This document shows, in pieces, positions 8,513 through 17,208 of a stretch of 64,000 nucleotides of DNA. A program made the position numbers and the translations under genes. The stretch is taken from contig NZ_JAVESI010000002.1 in NCBI RefSeq assembly GCF_034006665.1, positions 98,993 through 162,992 on the forward strand. The letters are read 5' to 3'. Source of the stretch: Trichloromonas sp034006665 (lineage in GTDB: Bacteria; Desulfobacterota; Desulfuromonadia; Desulfuromonadales; Trichloromonadaceae). The notes beneath the pieces are model-generated. The model was not told the DNA's origin. It saw only the letters and a list, made by a program, of their open reading frames with translations, and made no database searches. Every line of letters begins with the position of its first letter. Within the stretch, counting starts at the first letter, position 1.

Positions 8513-10474
8513 ATGGCAGACAAGCTCATTTCGCAAGATCCCCGTAAAATCATCCTGGTCGGCAATCCCAATGTCGGCAAGAGTGTGCTCTTCAATTCCC
8601 TGACCGGCGCCTATACTACGGTCTCCAACTATCCCGGCACCTCGGTCGAGGTTTCTCGCGGGCACTGCGACGTCGACGGCGAACGTTACGAGGTTCTCGA
8701 TACCCCCGGCATGTATGCCCTGTTGCCCATCACCGAGGAGGAGAGGGTGGCGCGCACCATCCTCCTGGAGGAAGATCCTCTGGTGGTCGTGCATGTGCTG
8801 GCGGCGCGCAACATCGAGCGCATGCTGCCCATGACGTTGCAACTGATCGAGGCGGGATTGCCGGTGATTCTGGTGGTCAATATCCTCGACGAAGCCGAGA
8901 GTGTCGGCATGGTCATCGACCTGCCCCTGTTGCAGGAAAAACTTGGGATTCCCGTGGTCGGCGCGGCTTTAGGTCGGCGCCGGGGGTTGGCGGAAATCTG
9001 TGCCGCCATCGCCGCTTTCGATCCCTTGCACCGCGCGCATTTCGCCTATGCCGCCGACCTGGAGCGGGATATTGCCCGGATCACCAGCCTGCTGCACGGC
9101 GACTACCGCCTCGACCGGCGCGCCCTGGCGCTTCTGCTGTTGCAAAAGGACGACGAGATTCATCAGCGGGTGCTGTCCGCCGAAGCTGAGCGACGGGAAG
9201 CCATCGAGGCTGAGGTCAAGGCCATCGTCTTCGAGCGCCGCGTCGATTTGCATCTGCGCATCAGTCTGGAACGCAAACGGGTCTGCAAGGGGTTGCTCGA
9301 CGGTGTGATCAGCCAGCGCCAGGGGGGCGGACCGACTTTTTCCGAGCGCCTCTCCGGTTGGACCATGAACCCTTGGTCCGGCGTGCCGCTGCTCCTAGCG
9401 GTTCTCTATTTCGGTCTCTACCAGTTTGTCGGCGGTTTCGGCGCCGGCACCATCGTCGATCTTTTCGAGGGGCATCTCTTCGAGGAAATCATTAATCCCT
9501 GGGTGATCGGCCTCGGCGAGCGCTATCTATCCTGGAATTGGCTGTACGAACTGCTGGTGGGGGAGTACGGCATTTTTACCCTCGGTGTGCGCTATGCCGT
9601 CGCCATCGTCCTGCCTATTGTCGGCACCTTTTTTATCGCCTTTTCGGTCATCGAGGATACCGGCTACTTCCCCCGGCTGGCGATGCTGGTTGATCGTCTC
9701 TTTAAACGCATCGGCCTCAACGGCCGGGCGGTCATTCCTCTGGTGCTTGGTTTCGGTTGCGATACCATGGCGACCATCGTCACCCGGACCCTGGAAACGG
9801 TGCGCGAGCGCATCATCGCCACCATGCTGCTCGCCCTGGCGATCCCGTGCAGCGCCCAACTTGGCGTCATCCTCGGCCTCCTTTCCGAGGTGCCGGGGTC
9901 GCTGCTGGTCTGGGCGCTGACCCTGGCGGCGGTCTTTCTCTTCATTGGTTTTCTCTCGGCACATCTGGTGCCGGGGGAGCGGCCGATGTTTTACATGGAA
10001 ATCCCTCCTCTGCGCATGCCTCAGCCGCGCAACGTGCTGGTCAAGACGCTGACCCGTATGCAGTGGTATTTTCTGGAGATATTCCCCCTTTTCATTCTCG
10101 CCTCGGTGCTGCTCTGGGCCGGAAAGATGACCGGCGCCCTCGACTGGCTGGTTCGGGTCATGTCCCCGGCGATGCTGGCTTTGGGCCTGCCGACGGAGGT
10201 CTCCGCCGCTTTCATCTTTGGTTTCTTCCGCCGCGATTTCGGCGCTGCCGGTCTCTATGATCTGCAGACCGCCGGGCTGCTCACTCCCGTACAACTCACC
10301 GTGGCGGCCGTGACCCTGACCCTTTTTGTCCCTTGCGTTGCCCAGTTTCTGGTCATGTTCAAGGAGCGCGGCGGCAAGGTTGCCTGCAGTATCTTCGTCT
10401 TCGTCACCCTGCTCGCTTTTTCCGTCGGCTGGGGACTTAACCAATTGCTCTTCTTGACCGGAGTGCTCTCATGA
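8513..10474 (+). CDS. feoB: Ferrous iron transporter FeoB
   Basis: 653 aa from ATG 8513. Cytosolic G domain: G1 GNPNVGKS (about 17-24), G3 DTPG, G4 NILD (the family usually has NxxD). Then a helical GDI-like region and the membrane part with Gate motifs: GCDTMATIVTRTLETVRER and FVPCVAQFLVMFKERG near the C-terminus, two regions with pore cysteines. It imports Fe(II) into the cytoplasm. The stop overlaps the next start (ATGA), and that gene overlaps the following one, giving a tightly coupled three-gene unit under probable Fur control. Confidence 0.95.
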   Translation: MADKLISQDPRKIILVGNPNVGKSVLFNSLTGAYTTVSNYPGTSVEVSRGHCDVDGERYEVLDTPGMYALLPITEEERVARTILLEEDPLVVVHVLAARNIERMLPMTLQLIEAGLPVILVVNILDEAESVGMVIDLPLLQEKLGIPVVGAALGRRRGLAEICAAIAAFDPLHRAHFAYAADLERDIARITSLLHGDYRLDRRALALLLLQKDDEIHQRVLSAEAERREAIEAEVKAIVFERRVDLHLRISLERKRVCKGLLDGVISQRQGGGPTFSERLSGWTMNPWSGVPLLLAVLYFGLYQFVGGFGAGTIVDLFEGHLFEEIINPWVIGLGERYLSWNWLYELLVGEYGIFTLGVRYAVAIVLPIVGTFFIAFSVIEDTGYFPRLAMLVDRLFKRIGLNGRAVIPLVLGFGCDTMATIVTRTLETVRERIIATMLLALAIPCSAQLGVILGLLSEVPGSLLVWALTLAAVFLFIGFLSAHLVPGERPMFYMEIPPLRMPQPRNVLVKTLTRMQWYFLEIFPLFILASVLLWAGKMTGALDWLVRVMSPAMLALGLPTEVSAAFIFGFFRRDFGAAGLYDLQTAGLLTPVQLTVAAVTLTLFVPCVAQFLVMFKERGGKVACSIFVFVTLLAFSVGWGLNQLLFLTGVLS

Positions 10475-10668
10475 AATGCGGATTTTGCGGCCGGGAGATT
10501 CCCGCCGACTACGTTCAAAAGTCCTGCGGGCTGTGCAAGGGGGGCTGCCGTAAGTTACACTGTCCCTATTGCGGCCATGAAAATCCTGTGACTCCCGCCT
10601 ATCTGCGTCGTCTGGCGGAGAAGAAAGAGTCTGTAAGCCAAACTCACACCGAGGATGACCATTCATGA
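10471..10668 (+). CDS. Small Cys-rich (zinc-ribbon-like) protein of the feo operon
   Basis: 65 aa, start overlapping the feoB stop by 4 bp (ATGA), stop overlapping the next start in the same way. Eight cysteines in the first 34 residues: C-x2-C, C-x2-C-x3-C, C-x2-C, starting MKCGFCGREIP, with a charged C-terminal tail. No transmembrane segment, so it is not the membrane-anchored FeoB-associated Cys-rich family. The Cys spacing allows zinc or Fe(II)/Fe-S binding. FeoC, the usual third Feo protein, is a winged helix and looks different. Function unknown; a metal-sensing or accessory role in Fe(II) import is inferred from position only. Confidence 0.75.
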   Translation: MKCGFCGREIPADYVQKSCGLCKGGCRKLHCPYCGHENPVTPAYLRRLAEKKESVSQTHTEDDHS

Positions 10669-11312
10669 ACCTGTCGGACAAAGCCGAGGATATTCTGGAG
10701 GCCCTGTGGATTGCCACGGAAGAGGAGGGGGATAACTCCGCCCATCTCAGCGCTCTGGGGGTTGGTCCCGAGGATGAGGCCCTGCGTGAACTCGACCGCC
10801 TCGCCTATATCGAGGTGAAAGGGGAGCGGGTTTACCTGCGCCAGGAAGGCTGGCCCGAAGCGCGCATGACCGTGCGCCGCCATCGCCTGGCGGAGCGGCT
10901 GCTGATGGATGTTCTCGACCTCAAAGGCTCTTCCGGCGACGAGCGGGCCTGTGAGTTTGAGCATCTGTTGCGCCTTGGCGTCGATACCAAGCTCTGCACC
11001 CTGCTTAACCACCCCACCACCTGCCCGCACGGCAAGCCGATTCCTCCCGGCGAGTGCTGCGAGGAGGCCCGCTTGCGGGGGGAGACCGGAGTTGTCGCTC
11101 TCACCGAACTCAAGGCCGGAGGCACGGGGGAGATCGCCTATCTCTCCACCAGCGATCCGAAAAAGATGCAGAAGCTGATGAGCATGGGGGTGCTTCCCGG
11201 CAATACCCTGCAACTTAGCCGCACCTATCCGACCTTCATCTTCAAGGTCGGCCATTCGGAGTTCGCCGTCGATCAGGAACTGGCGCGGGAAATCTTCGTG
11301 CGCAAGGGGTGA
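10665..11312 (+). CDS. DtxR/MntR-family regulator with C-terminal FeoA domain
   Basis: 215 aa. N-terminal winged helix (about 1-65), DtxR-type dimerisation domain with the metal-ligand signature RRHRLAERLLMDVL, CEFEHLL and CPHGKPIP (about 68-125), then a FeoA/SH3-like domain (about 142-215: LTELKAGGTGEIAYL, GVLPGNTLQL). DtxR proteins with an SH3 tail are normal, but here the tail looks like full FeoA. The protein may act as a metal-dependent repressor and also replace FeoA, since no separate feoA is seen. Start overlaps the preceding stop. Confidence 0.85.
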   Translation: MNLSDKAEDILEALWIATEEEGDNSAHLSALGVGPEDEALRELDRLAYIEVKGERVYLRQEGWPEARMTVRRHRLAERLLMDVLDLKGSSGDERACEFEHLLRLGVDTKLCTLLNHPTTCPHGKPIPPGECCEEARLRGETGVVALTELKAGGTGEIAYLSTSDPKKMQKLMSMGVLPGNTLQLSRTYPTFIFKVGHSEFAVDQELAREIFVRKG

Positions 11313-11400
11313 TGGTATGGAGGTTGAAATCCCCTCCGGTCTTCCTTTGTCCAGGGGGGTCTTTTGAACCAATTGATCGATTTTCACGAAAGGAACGCCG

Positions 11401-11913
11401 ATGAGCGCATCCAATCCCCTCGTCCAGATCGACACTTCCCTGGGCGAGATCGTCCTCGAACTCTTTACCGAGCAGGCGCCGGTCACCGTCGAAAACTTCA
11501 TCACCTACGCCAAGGCCGGCCATTATGACGGCACCATCTTCCACCGCGTCATCAAGGGTTTCATGATCCAGGGAGGCGGCTACACTTCGGGGATGGAGGA
11601 AAAGCCGACCCGGCCTCCCATCGTCAACGAGGCCCGCAACAAGCTCAAGAACAAGACCGGCACCGTCGCCATGGCGCGCACGGCGGAAGTCGACAGTGCC
11701 GCCGCCCAGTTTTTCATCAACACCGAGAACAACAAGTTTCTCGACAACACCGGTACCAGCGAGCAGGATTTCGGCTACTGTGTCTTCGGCCAAGTGGTTG
11801 ACGGCATGAAAGTGGTCTACACCATCGAACAGCAGGCCACAACCAAAGTCGCCGGGCACGACGACGTACCCAAGGAAGCGATCGTCATCAACCACGTCGA
11901 AGTGCTGGATTAA
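11401..11913 (+). CDS. Cyclophilin-type peptidyl-prolyl cis-trans isomerase
   Basis: 170 aa, AAAGGA 6 bp before ATG. Complete cyclophilin fold: FHRVIKGFMIQGG with the catalytic Arg, then AMARTAEVDSAAAQFFIN and FGYCVFGQVVDGMKVV. No signal peptide, so cytoplasmic PpiB type (E. coli PpiB is 164 aa). Monocistronic. An imperfect 10-of-11-bp hairpin with T-rich tail about 40 bp after the stop (about 11950-11990) probably ends the transcript. Confidence 0.93.
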   Translation: MSASNPLVQIDTSLGEIVLELFTEQAPVTVENFITYAKAGHYDGTIFHRVIKGFMIQGGGYTSGMEEKPTRPPIVNEARNKLKNKTGTVAMARTAEVDSAAAQFFINTENNKFLDNTGTSEQDFGYCVFGQVVDGMKVVYTIEQQATTKVAGHDDVPKEAIVINHVEVLD

Positions 11914-12188
11914 GATTTGGATTGAAGTCCGATGTGGGATAAACCCGAAGCCGCTTGCGGATGAAAGTTTTGCAAACGGCTTTATTCATTTTTCGGGCTG
12001 TTGGGGGTGACGAAGAAGCTTCATGGACAGGCGTAGAAAATGATCAAACGCTTCTCTCCCGAAAATCTGGAACTTGACGCAACGCAGGGCGCTTCGGAAA
12101 TCAGCTCCAAACACCTTTACCCCCCAGTAAAAAGGTTCATCAAGGGATAAAAACGCGCGGTTTCACCATGGGGTGAGGGGCGCATTTT

Positions 12189-13790
12189 TTATGCCGGCAG
12201 GATCAGCAGCAGAACCTTGACCGCGAGGATCTTGCCGATGAGCGCCACCGGATAGACAGTGGCGTAGGCGGCGGCGGCGTAAGGGGTGGCGGAGAGGGCG
12301 TTGGCGGAGGCGAGGCCCGAGGCGCTGGTCATGCCGCCGACCAAGGTGCCGAGGAGGCGCAGCAGACAGATGCGCAGGACGAACGTCCCGACCAGGGCGG
12401 CGAGGAGGACCGGCAGCAAGGTGACGAGCATGCCGGAGACGAGCAGCGGCCAGCCCCGCTCCTGCAAGGTGGCGACGAAGGTGACGCCGGCTGAGGTGCC
12501 GACCGCCGCCATGAAGAGGGCCAGACCGAGATCGCGGATCAGCCGGTTGCCGGCGGCGGGAATGTCCCAGATCAGCGGTCCGGTCTGGTAGCGGGCGCCG
12601 AGAATAAGCCCGGTCAGCAGAGTCCCGCCGGTGGTGCCGAGCTTGAGCGGTCCGACCAGCGGCAGAGGCAGGGTCAGATTGCCGAGGAGCAGGCCGATTA
12701 ATAATCCCACCAGAATCGGCAGCAGGCTGATATCGTAGGTCGCCTTGAGGTCGTTGCCGAGCATGCGGCTGATGTTGCGCATGGCCCTTTCATCCCCTAC
12801 GAAATGGAGTACGTCGCCGAGGTGCAGGCGGGTGTTGGCGTCGGCTGGCAGGTCCATGCCGTTCCGGGTGATGCGCGCCACCTGCACGTTGAAGTTTTCC
12901 CGGAAGTTGAAGAAACCGAGGGTGCTGCCGGCGAACTGACGCTTGGAGAGGACGATACTCTTTTTCCCCAGCATGCGCTCGAAGGCGATCTGTCGATCCA
13001 CCGGTTTGCCGATGTAAAGTTGGACCTTCTCCAGATCGGCGGGACGTCCCACCACCCGCAGCTGATCCCCTTCCTCCAGGATCGTATCGGCTCCCACCAG
13101 AACCGGCTCGTCGGCGCCCTTGGCGAGGAGGCGGGTGATGGTCACCGGGGCGATGCTTTTGAGAAAGATGTCGGCGACGCGTTTACCGAAAAGGTTGGGG
13201 TTGCTCACCTCGATGTGCATGGAAGTGATCGGCGGGTTTTCTTCCGCCAGTTCCCGGGCAAGACGCTCTTCCTCGGCGCGGATATCGGCTCGGAGCAGGC
13301 GCGGCAGCAGTTTGATCAGGACCGCCATGCCGATAACGCCGAAGCCGTAGGTTACGCCGTAGGCGGCGGGGGCCTGTGCGTGACCGACGACCTCCACCGC
13401 CGCTGCCAGGGATGGGGTGCTGGTCATGGCACCGGAAAGGAGGCCGGCACCGGTGCCGGCGTCGAAACCGAAGAGCACGCAGCAGGCCCAGGCGACCAGA
13501 GTGCCGGCTGTGGCGATCAGCAGCACGGCGAGGGTCATGGGGATGCCGTGGCTACGAAAGGAGCTGGCGAAGCCGGGACCGGCCTGTAGGCCGACAGCGT
13601 AGATGAAGAGGGCGAGGCCGATGGTCTGTACCCCTTCCGGAACGATCAGGCCGAAGTGGCCGAAGGCCAGGGCGACGAAAATGATCCCCGAAGGGCCAAG
13701 AGAGAGATTCCACAGCCGGACCTTGCCCAGCAGTTCGCCGAGGACGATGATCGTAATCAGGATGACGATGGGGTTTTGCAGCAGGGACAT
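12189..13790 (-). CDS. AspT/YidE-type putative transporter with two TrkA-C (RCK_C) domains
   Basis: 533 aa. Two membrane halves (about 1-165 and 355-533) flank two cytosolic TrkA-C domains (about 185-265 and 270-350; DQLRVVG and DVLHFVG end strands). Repeated signature GAMTSTPSLAAA and GGMTSASGLASA in the two halves matches the aspartate:alanine exchanger family. E. coli YidE and YbjL are homologues without known substrate. RCK_C domains often bind nucleotides or c-di-AMP and suggest ligand gating. Monocistronic, divergent from leuB with a 245-bp gap. Confidence 0.85.
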   Translation of the reverse strand: MSLLQNPIVILITIIVLGELLGKVRLWNLSLGPSGIIFVALAFGHFGLIVPEGVQTIGLALFIYAVGLQAGPGFASSFRSHGIPMTLAVLLIATAGTLVAWACCVLFGFDAGTGAGLLSGAMTSTPSLAAAVEVVGHAQAPAAYGVTYGFGVIGMAVLIKLLPRLLRADIRAEEERLARELAEENPPITSMHIEVSNPNLFGKRVADIFLKSIAPVTITRLLAKGADEPVLVGADTILEEGDQLRVVGRPADLEKVQLYIGKPVDRQIAFERMLGKKSIVLSKRQFAGSTLGFFNFRENFNVQVARITRNGMDLPADANTRLHLGDVLHFVGDERAMRNISRMLGNDLKATYDISLLPILVGLLIGLLLGNLTLPLPLVGPLKLGTTGGTLLTGLILGARYQTGPLIWDIPAAGNRLIRDLGLALFMAAVGTSAGVTFVATLQERGWPLLVSGMLVTLLPVLLAALVGTFVLRICLLRLLGTLVGGMTSASGLASANALSATPYAAAAYATVYPVALIGKILAVKVLLLILPA

Positions 13791-13798
13791 GGGGAGGC

Positions 13799-13815
13799 AG
13801 ACTGAAGGCTGAAGG
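13799..13815 (+). repeat. 17-bp repeat, copy 2
   Basis: Identical to 5521-5537. It lies just upstream of the AspT-type transporter start on the opposite strand. Confidence 0.6.
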
Positions 13816-13924
13816 TGGAAGGCTCAAGGATTGGATTAAGGTTTAGCCCATGACTTTGCTAAAGTCCAGCGGATTTCCCTTTTGCTGTTGGACGGAAAGG
13901 GCGGCCGGGGCGGGCAAAAAAGGT

Positions 13925-13953
13925 TTGACTTCTCCCCATGCACCTCTTTATTA
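13925..13953 (+). promoter_or_regulatory. Putative leuB promoter
   Basis: TTGACT (13925-13930), 17-nt spacer, TTATTA (13948-13953), about 80 bp before leuB. The leader shows no peptide with a leucine run and no T-box core that I could identify. Confidence 0.4.
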
Positions 13954-14035
13954 TTGGCAACCGTTTGAAAAACCTGTCTTTTTTTGTTTATTCAACAGGA
14001 ATCCCATTTAGTCCGGCTAAAGGAGATGAACAGGC

Positions 14036-15124
14036 ATGGCAAAGACGTACAAAGTAGCGGTTCTTCCCGGCGACGGCATCGGCCCCGAGGTGATGGCCGA
14101 GGCGTTGAAGGTGTTGGATGTTATTGAAAAGAAGTTTGACGTGAAATTCGCGCGTACCTTCGCCAACGTCGGCGGCGCCGGCATCGACCTTGAGGGCATG
14201 GCCCTGCCCCAGACCACGATCGATATCTGCAAGGCTTCCGACGCCATCCTTTTCGGCTCGGTCGGCGGTCCCAAGTGGGAAAGCTTGCCCCCCGACGAGC
14301 AGCCGGAGCGCGGTGCCCTCTTGCCACTGCGGAAAATCTTCGGTCTTTACGCCAACCTGCGTCCGGCCATCATCTTCCCGGCCCTGACCGGCGCGTCGAG
14401 TCTCAAGGAAGAGGTCATCGCCGGCGGCTTCAACGTGCTGGTGGTGCGGGAGCTCACCGGCGGCATCTACTTCTCCCAACCCAAGGGGATCGAAGGGGAG
14501 GGGGATGCGCGGATCGGTGTCGACACCATGCGTTACAGCGTGCCGGAGATCGAGCGCATTGCCCATGTCGGTTTCCAGGCGGCGCAAAAACGCGGCAAGA
14601 AGCTCTGCTCCATCGACAAGGCCAACGTACTCTCGACCTCGGTGCTCTGGCGCGAGGTGGTCACCCGCATCGGTAAGGAGTACCCCGACGTCCAGCTCTC
14701 TCACATGTACGTCGATAACGGTGCCATGCAACTGGTGCGCTGGCCCAAGCAGTTCGACGTGCTGCTCTGCGAAAACATGTTCGGCGACATCCTTTCCGAC
14801 GAGGCCGCCATGCTCACCGGTTCCCTCGGCATGCTCCCTTCGGCCTCCCTGGCCGAAGGCACTTTCGGCATGTACGAGCCCTCCGGCGGCAGTGCCCCGG
14901 ATATCGCCGGCCAGGGCATAGCCAATCCCATCGCCCAGATCCTGTCGGCGTCGATGATGCTGCGCTATTCCTTCGGTATGAACGATGCCGCCGACGCTAT
15001 CGACGCGGCGGTGGAGAAGACCTTAAACCAGGGCTATCGCACCGGCGATATCTTCCAGAACAAGCCGGGCGAGAAAAAGGTCAATACCATGGAGATTGGC
15101 GCGGCCATCATCGCCAATCTTTAG
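14036..15124 (+). CDS. leuB: 3-isopropylmalate dehydrogenase
   Basis: 362 aa; AAAGGAG 11 bp upstream. Oxidative decarboxylation of 3-isopropylmalate to 2-oxoisocaproate in leucine synthesis. Diagnostic features: LPGDGIGPEV near the N-terminus, the substrate/metal site ELTGGIYF (LeuB/Icd signature), DKANVLSTSVLWR, and the NAD-binding loop NMFGDILSDEAAMLTGSLGMLPSA followed by HG/PS-type GSAPDIAGQGIANP. Full length for the family. Other leu genes are not in the window. Confidence 0.96.
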   Translation: MAKTYKVAVLPGDGIGPEVMAEALKVLDVIEKKFDVKFARTFANVGGAGIDLEGMALPQTTIDICKASDAILFGSVGGPKWESLPPDEQPERGALLPLRKIFGLYANLRPAIIFPALTGASSLKEEVIAGGFNVLVVRELTGGIYFSQPKGIEGEGDARIGVDTMRYSVPEIERIAHVGFQAAQKRGKKLCSIDKANVLSTSVLWREVVTRIGKEYPDVQLSHMYVDNGAMQLVRWPKQFDVLLCENMFGDILSDEAAMLTGSLGMLPSASLAEGTFGMYEPSGGSAPDIAGQGIANPIAQILSASMMLRYSFGMNDAADAIDAAVEKTLNQGYRTGDIFQNKPGEKKVNTMEIGAAIIANL

Positions 15125-15126
15125 GA

Positions 15127-15247
15127 CTGATGAAAAACGCCCATCTGCGGTGTTGCCCTCATCCTCGTCGCTGCGACGCACCTGCTAGGTACGTCTTACC
15201 CCTCGCATTTCGGGCGCCTTGCACCTGGGCATTTTTGATCAGCCTGG
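15127..15247. repeat. Dispersed imperfect-palindrome element, copy 2
   Basis: About 120 bp. One end reads TGATGAAAAACGCCCATCTGC and the other is a near-complement (TGATCAAAAATGCCCAGGTGC on the opposite strand). The core has ATCCTCGTCG and a GTACGTC block. Related to 7817-7905 and 42801-42958. It lies between leuB and the Asd-like gene. Confidence 0.75.
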
Positions 15248-15297
15248 TATCCGAAGGTTTTTCAGCATTCTGCTGATTGCCACAGTCATAGAGACAA

Positions 15298-15338
15298 GGC
15301 ACGGGGAATCGCGGTTCTCCGTGCCTTCATGTTTTTTC
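15298..15338 (+). terminator. Hairpin with U-tract downstream of leuB
   Basis: GGCACGGGGAA pairs with TTCTCCGTGCC (15298-15308 with 15315-15325, one G-U pair), followed by a T-rich tail ending in TTTTTT. It lies only about 35 bp before the next gene, so it may act as leuB terminator or as an attenuator-like element. Confidence 0.65.
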
Positions 15339-15370
15339 ATCCCCGAAGAAATCCAGGGAGTTTCAAATCC

Positions 15371-16393
15371 ATGTCCAAAGAATTTAATGTCGCTGTGGTC
15401 GGTGCCACCGGCCTTGTCGGTCGGCAGTTGCTCGAAATTCTTGAAGAGCGTGAGTTTCCTGTCGGGGAAGCACGGTTTCTGGCCTCGGATAAGTCGGAGG
15501 GCGAGTTTCTCGACTTCCGTGGCGACGCGCTACTGGTGCAATGTCTCGACGAAGAGGCCTTCACCGGCATCAATCTCGTTTTTTTCTGCGCTCCGGCCGC
15601 CGTCAGCGCCCGTTTCGGTCCCGTTGCCGCCCGCGCCGGAGCGGTCTGTATCGATCTCACCGACGCTTGGCGCCACGATGCCGATGTGCCGCTGCTGCTG
15701 CCGGAGGTCAATCCCCAGGAAATCGCTCAGGCCCGGGGGAAGAAAATCATTGCTATCCCCGGCGCGGCGGCGGTCGCCCTAGCCCTGGTCCTCAAACCGC
15801 TCCACGATCTCAGCCCCCTGAGGCGGCTTGTGGTGACCAGTCTGCAAGCGGTCTCCGGGTCTGGTCAGTCCGGGATGGACGAACTCCGGGTGCAGTGCGG
15901 CGAACTTCTTAACGGCCGGCCCTGCGAGGCCAAGGTTTTTCCTCGGCAGATCGCTTTCAACTGCCTGCCGCAAACCGGCTCCTTCGCTGCCGACGGGGTG
16001 GATAACGAAGAGGCGGCGATGATTGCCGATTTGCGGCGCCTCTTCGATTTTCCCGAGCTGAAGATCAGCGTGACGACGGTGCGAATGCCGGTCTTCTATG
16101 GTCATAGCGCGGCAGTGAATGTCGAGGCGCAAGGGGCGCTCGATCCCAATCAGGCTCGCGCGGCCCTGACCGTGGCCCCTGGGGTCGAATTGGTGGACGA
16201 TCCGACCGCCGGGGATTATCCCACGCCCCTCGATGCTGCCGGCCGGGACGAGGTGCAGGTCGGGCGTTTACGCGCCGATGCATCGCGCGCGGGCGGGCTC
16301 GATCTTTGGCTGGCGGCGGATAATCTGCGAACCGGGGCAGCTTTGCCGGCGGTACGGCTCGCTGAGCTACTGCTTTTAGGGAGTGAGGAATGA
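15371..16393 (+). CDS. Aspartate-semialdehyde dehydrogenase homologue lacking the catalytic Cys (USG-1-like)
   Basis: 340 aa from ATG 15371. Overall Asd architecture: GATGLVGRQLL nucleotide loop at the N-terminus, SLQAVSGSGQSGMDEL in the middle, and VRMPVFYGHSAAVNVE near residue 240 with the substrate Arg and His. In Asd the nucleophile lies in an N-x-x-C-[ST] motif; here the aligned segment is IPGAAAVALA (129-138) with no Cys. The usual GHSE is GHSA. Loss of the thiol should abolish semialdehyde dehydrogenase activity, as in USG-1 proteins. Gene order after leuB is where many Desulfuromonadales have true asd, so a functional asd should exist elsewhere. Confidence 0.8.
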   Translation: MSKEFNVAVVGATGLVGRQLLEILEEREFPVGEARFLASDKSEGEFLDFRGDALLVQCLDEEAFTGINLVFFCAPAAVSARFGPVAARAGAVCIDLTDAWRHDADVPLLLPEVNPQEIAQARGKKIIAIPGAAAVALALVLKPLHDLSPLRRLVVTSLQAVSGSGQSGMDELRVQCGELLNGRPCEAKVFPRQIAFNCLPQTGSFAADGVDNEEAAMIADLRRLFDFPELKISVTTVRMPVFYGHSAAVNVEAQGALDPNQARAALTVAPGVELVDDPTAGDYPTPLDAAGRDEVQVGRLRADASRAGGLDLWLAADNLRTGAALPAVRLAELLLLGSEE

Positions 16394-16396
16394 GGA

Positions 16397-17182
16397 GTGG
16401 CGTCGGTGCTGGATGATCTGATGCTGGGGCGGTATGTGCCGGGGGATTCCCCCTTGCATCGTCTCGATGCCCGGCTCAAGCTGGGCGTCCTGCCCCTTTT
16501 TGCCATCGCGAGCTTCGCCAACGACGCCCCGGCGCGGCTCGCGGCCTTGGCTTTCTGCTTGGTCACGCTCTTCATCCTTTCCGGACTGCCCTGGCGTTTT
16601 GTTTCACGGAGCCTGCGATCTTTGCGTTGGCTGCTGCTTTTTACCCTGCTGCTGCATCTTTTCCTGACCCCCGGCCGAACCCTTTTCGGCCTGGAAATGC
16701 TCTCTTATGACGGCCTCCTGCGCGGGCTCACCGTCTCCGTTCAGCTGTTGCTGGCGATGGCCTTTTCCTCGCTGCTGACCCTGACCACCTCCGCCGAGGC
16801 GCTGGCCGCTGCCGTCGCCACCCTGTTGGCGCCGCTGGGTCGGTTCGGTCTGTCGGTTGCTGAGCCGATCCGTCTCGGGCAACTGGTGTTGCGTTTTATC
16901 CCCCTCATGCGGGAAGAAGCGGCTCTGCAGATCGCGGTCTTTCGCAGCCGAGGCGAGGATCTTGGCCGGGGGTCCCCGGCGGCGCGGGGACGGCTGGCGG
17001 CGCGCATGCTGGCGCCCCTGATTATCGGTCTGGTCGAGCGTGCTGATGCCTTGGCCCGCGCGAGTGCGATGACCGGCTCGACGCTGGAATCCTCCCCCGC
17101 CGCGTTCGTCCCATCCCCTTGGAACGGTCCTTTGGCTGCCGGGGCTTTGCTGGCGCTGCTGCTTATCTGGGGTTTCCTCTAA
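16397..17182 (+). CDS. Energy-coupling factor transporter transmembrane protein (EcfT/CbiQ family)
   Basis: 261 aa, GTG start three bases after the preceding stop. N-terminal signature PGDSPLHRLDARLKLG is typical of EcfT/CbiQ. About five hydrophobic segments, then the cytoplasmic coupling helices: RSRGEDLG matches the first Ala-Arg-Gly-type motif, while the second (ARASAMTG) is degenerate. EcfT couples ATPase subunits to a substrate-binding S component for vitamin or metal uptake. No EcfA or S component is adjacent, so partners and substrate are unknown. Confidence 0.8.
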   Translation: MASVLDDLMLGRYVPGDSPLHRLDARLKLGVLPLFAIASFANDAPARLAALAFCLVTLFILSGLPWRFVSRSLRSLRWLLLFTLLLHLFLTPGRTLFGLEMLSYDGLLRGLTVSVQLLLAMAFSSLLTLTTSAEALAAAVATLLAPLGRFGLSVAEPIRLGQLVLRFIPLMREEAALQIAVFRSRGEDLGRGSPAARGRLAARMLAPLIIGLVERADALARASAMTGSTLESSPAAFVPSPWNGPLAAGALLALLLIWGFL

Positions 17183-17208
17183 TCCCTTTTCTTCACGGCT
17201 GAATTCCG

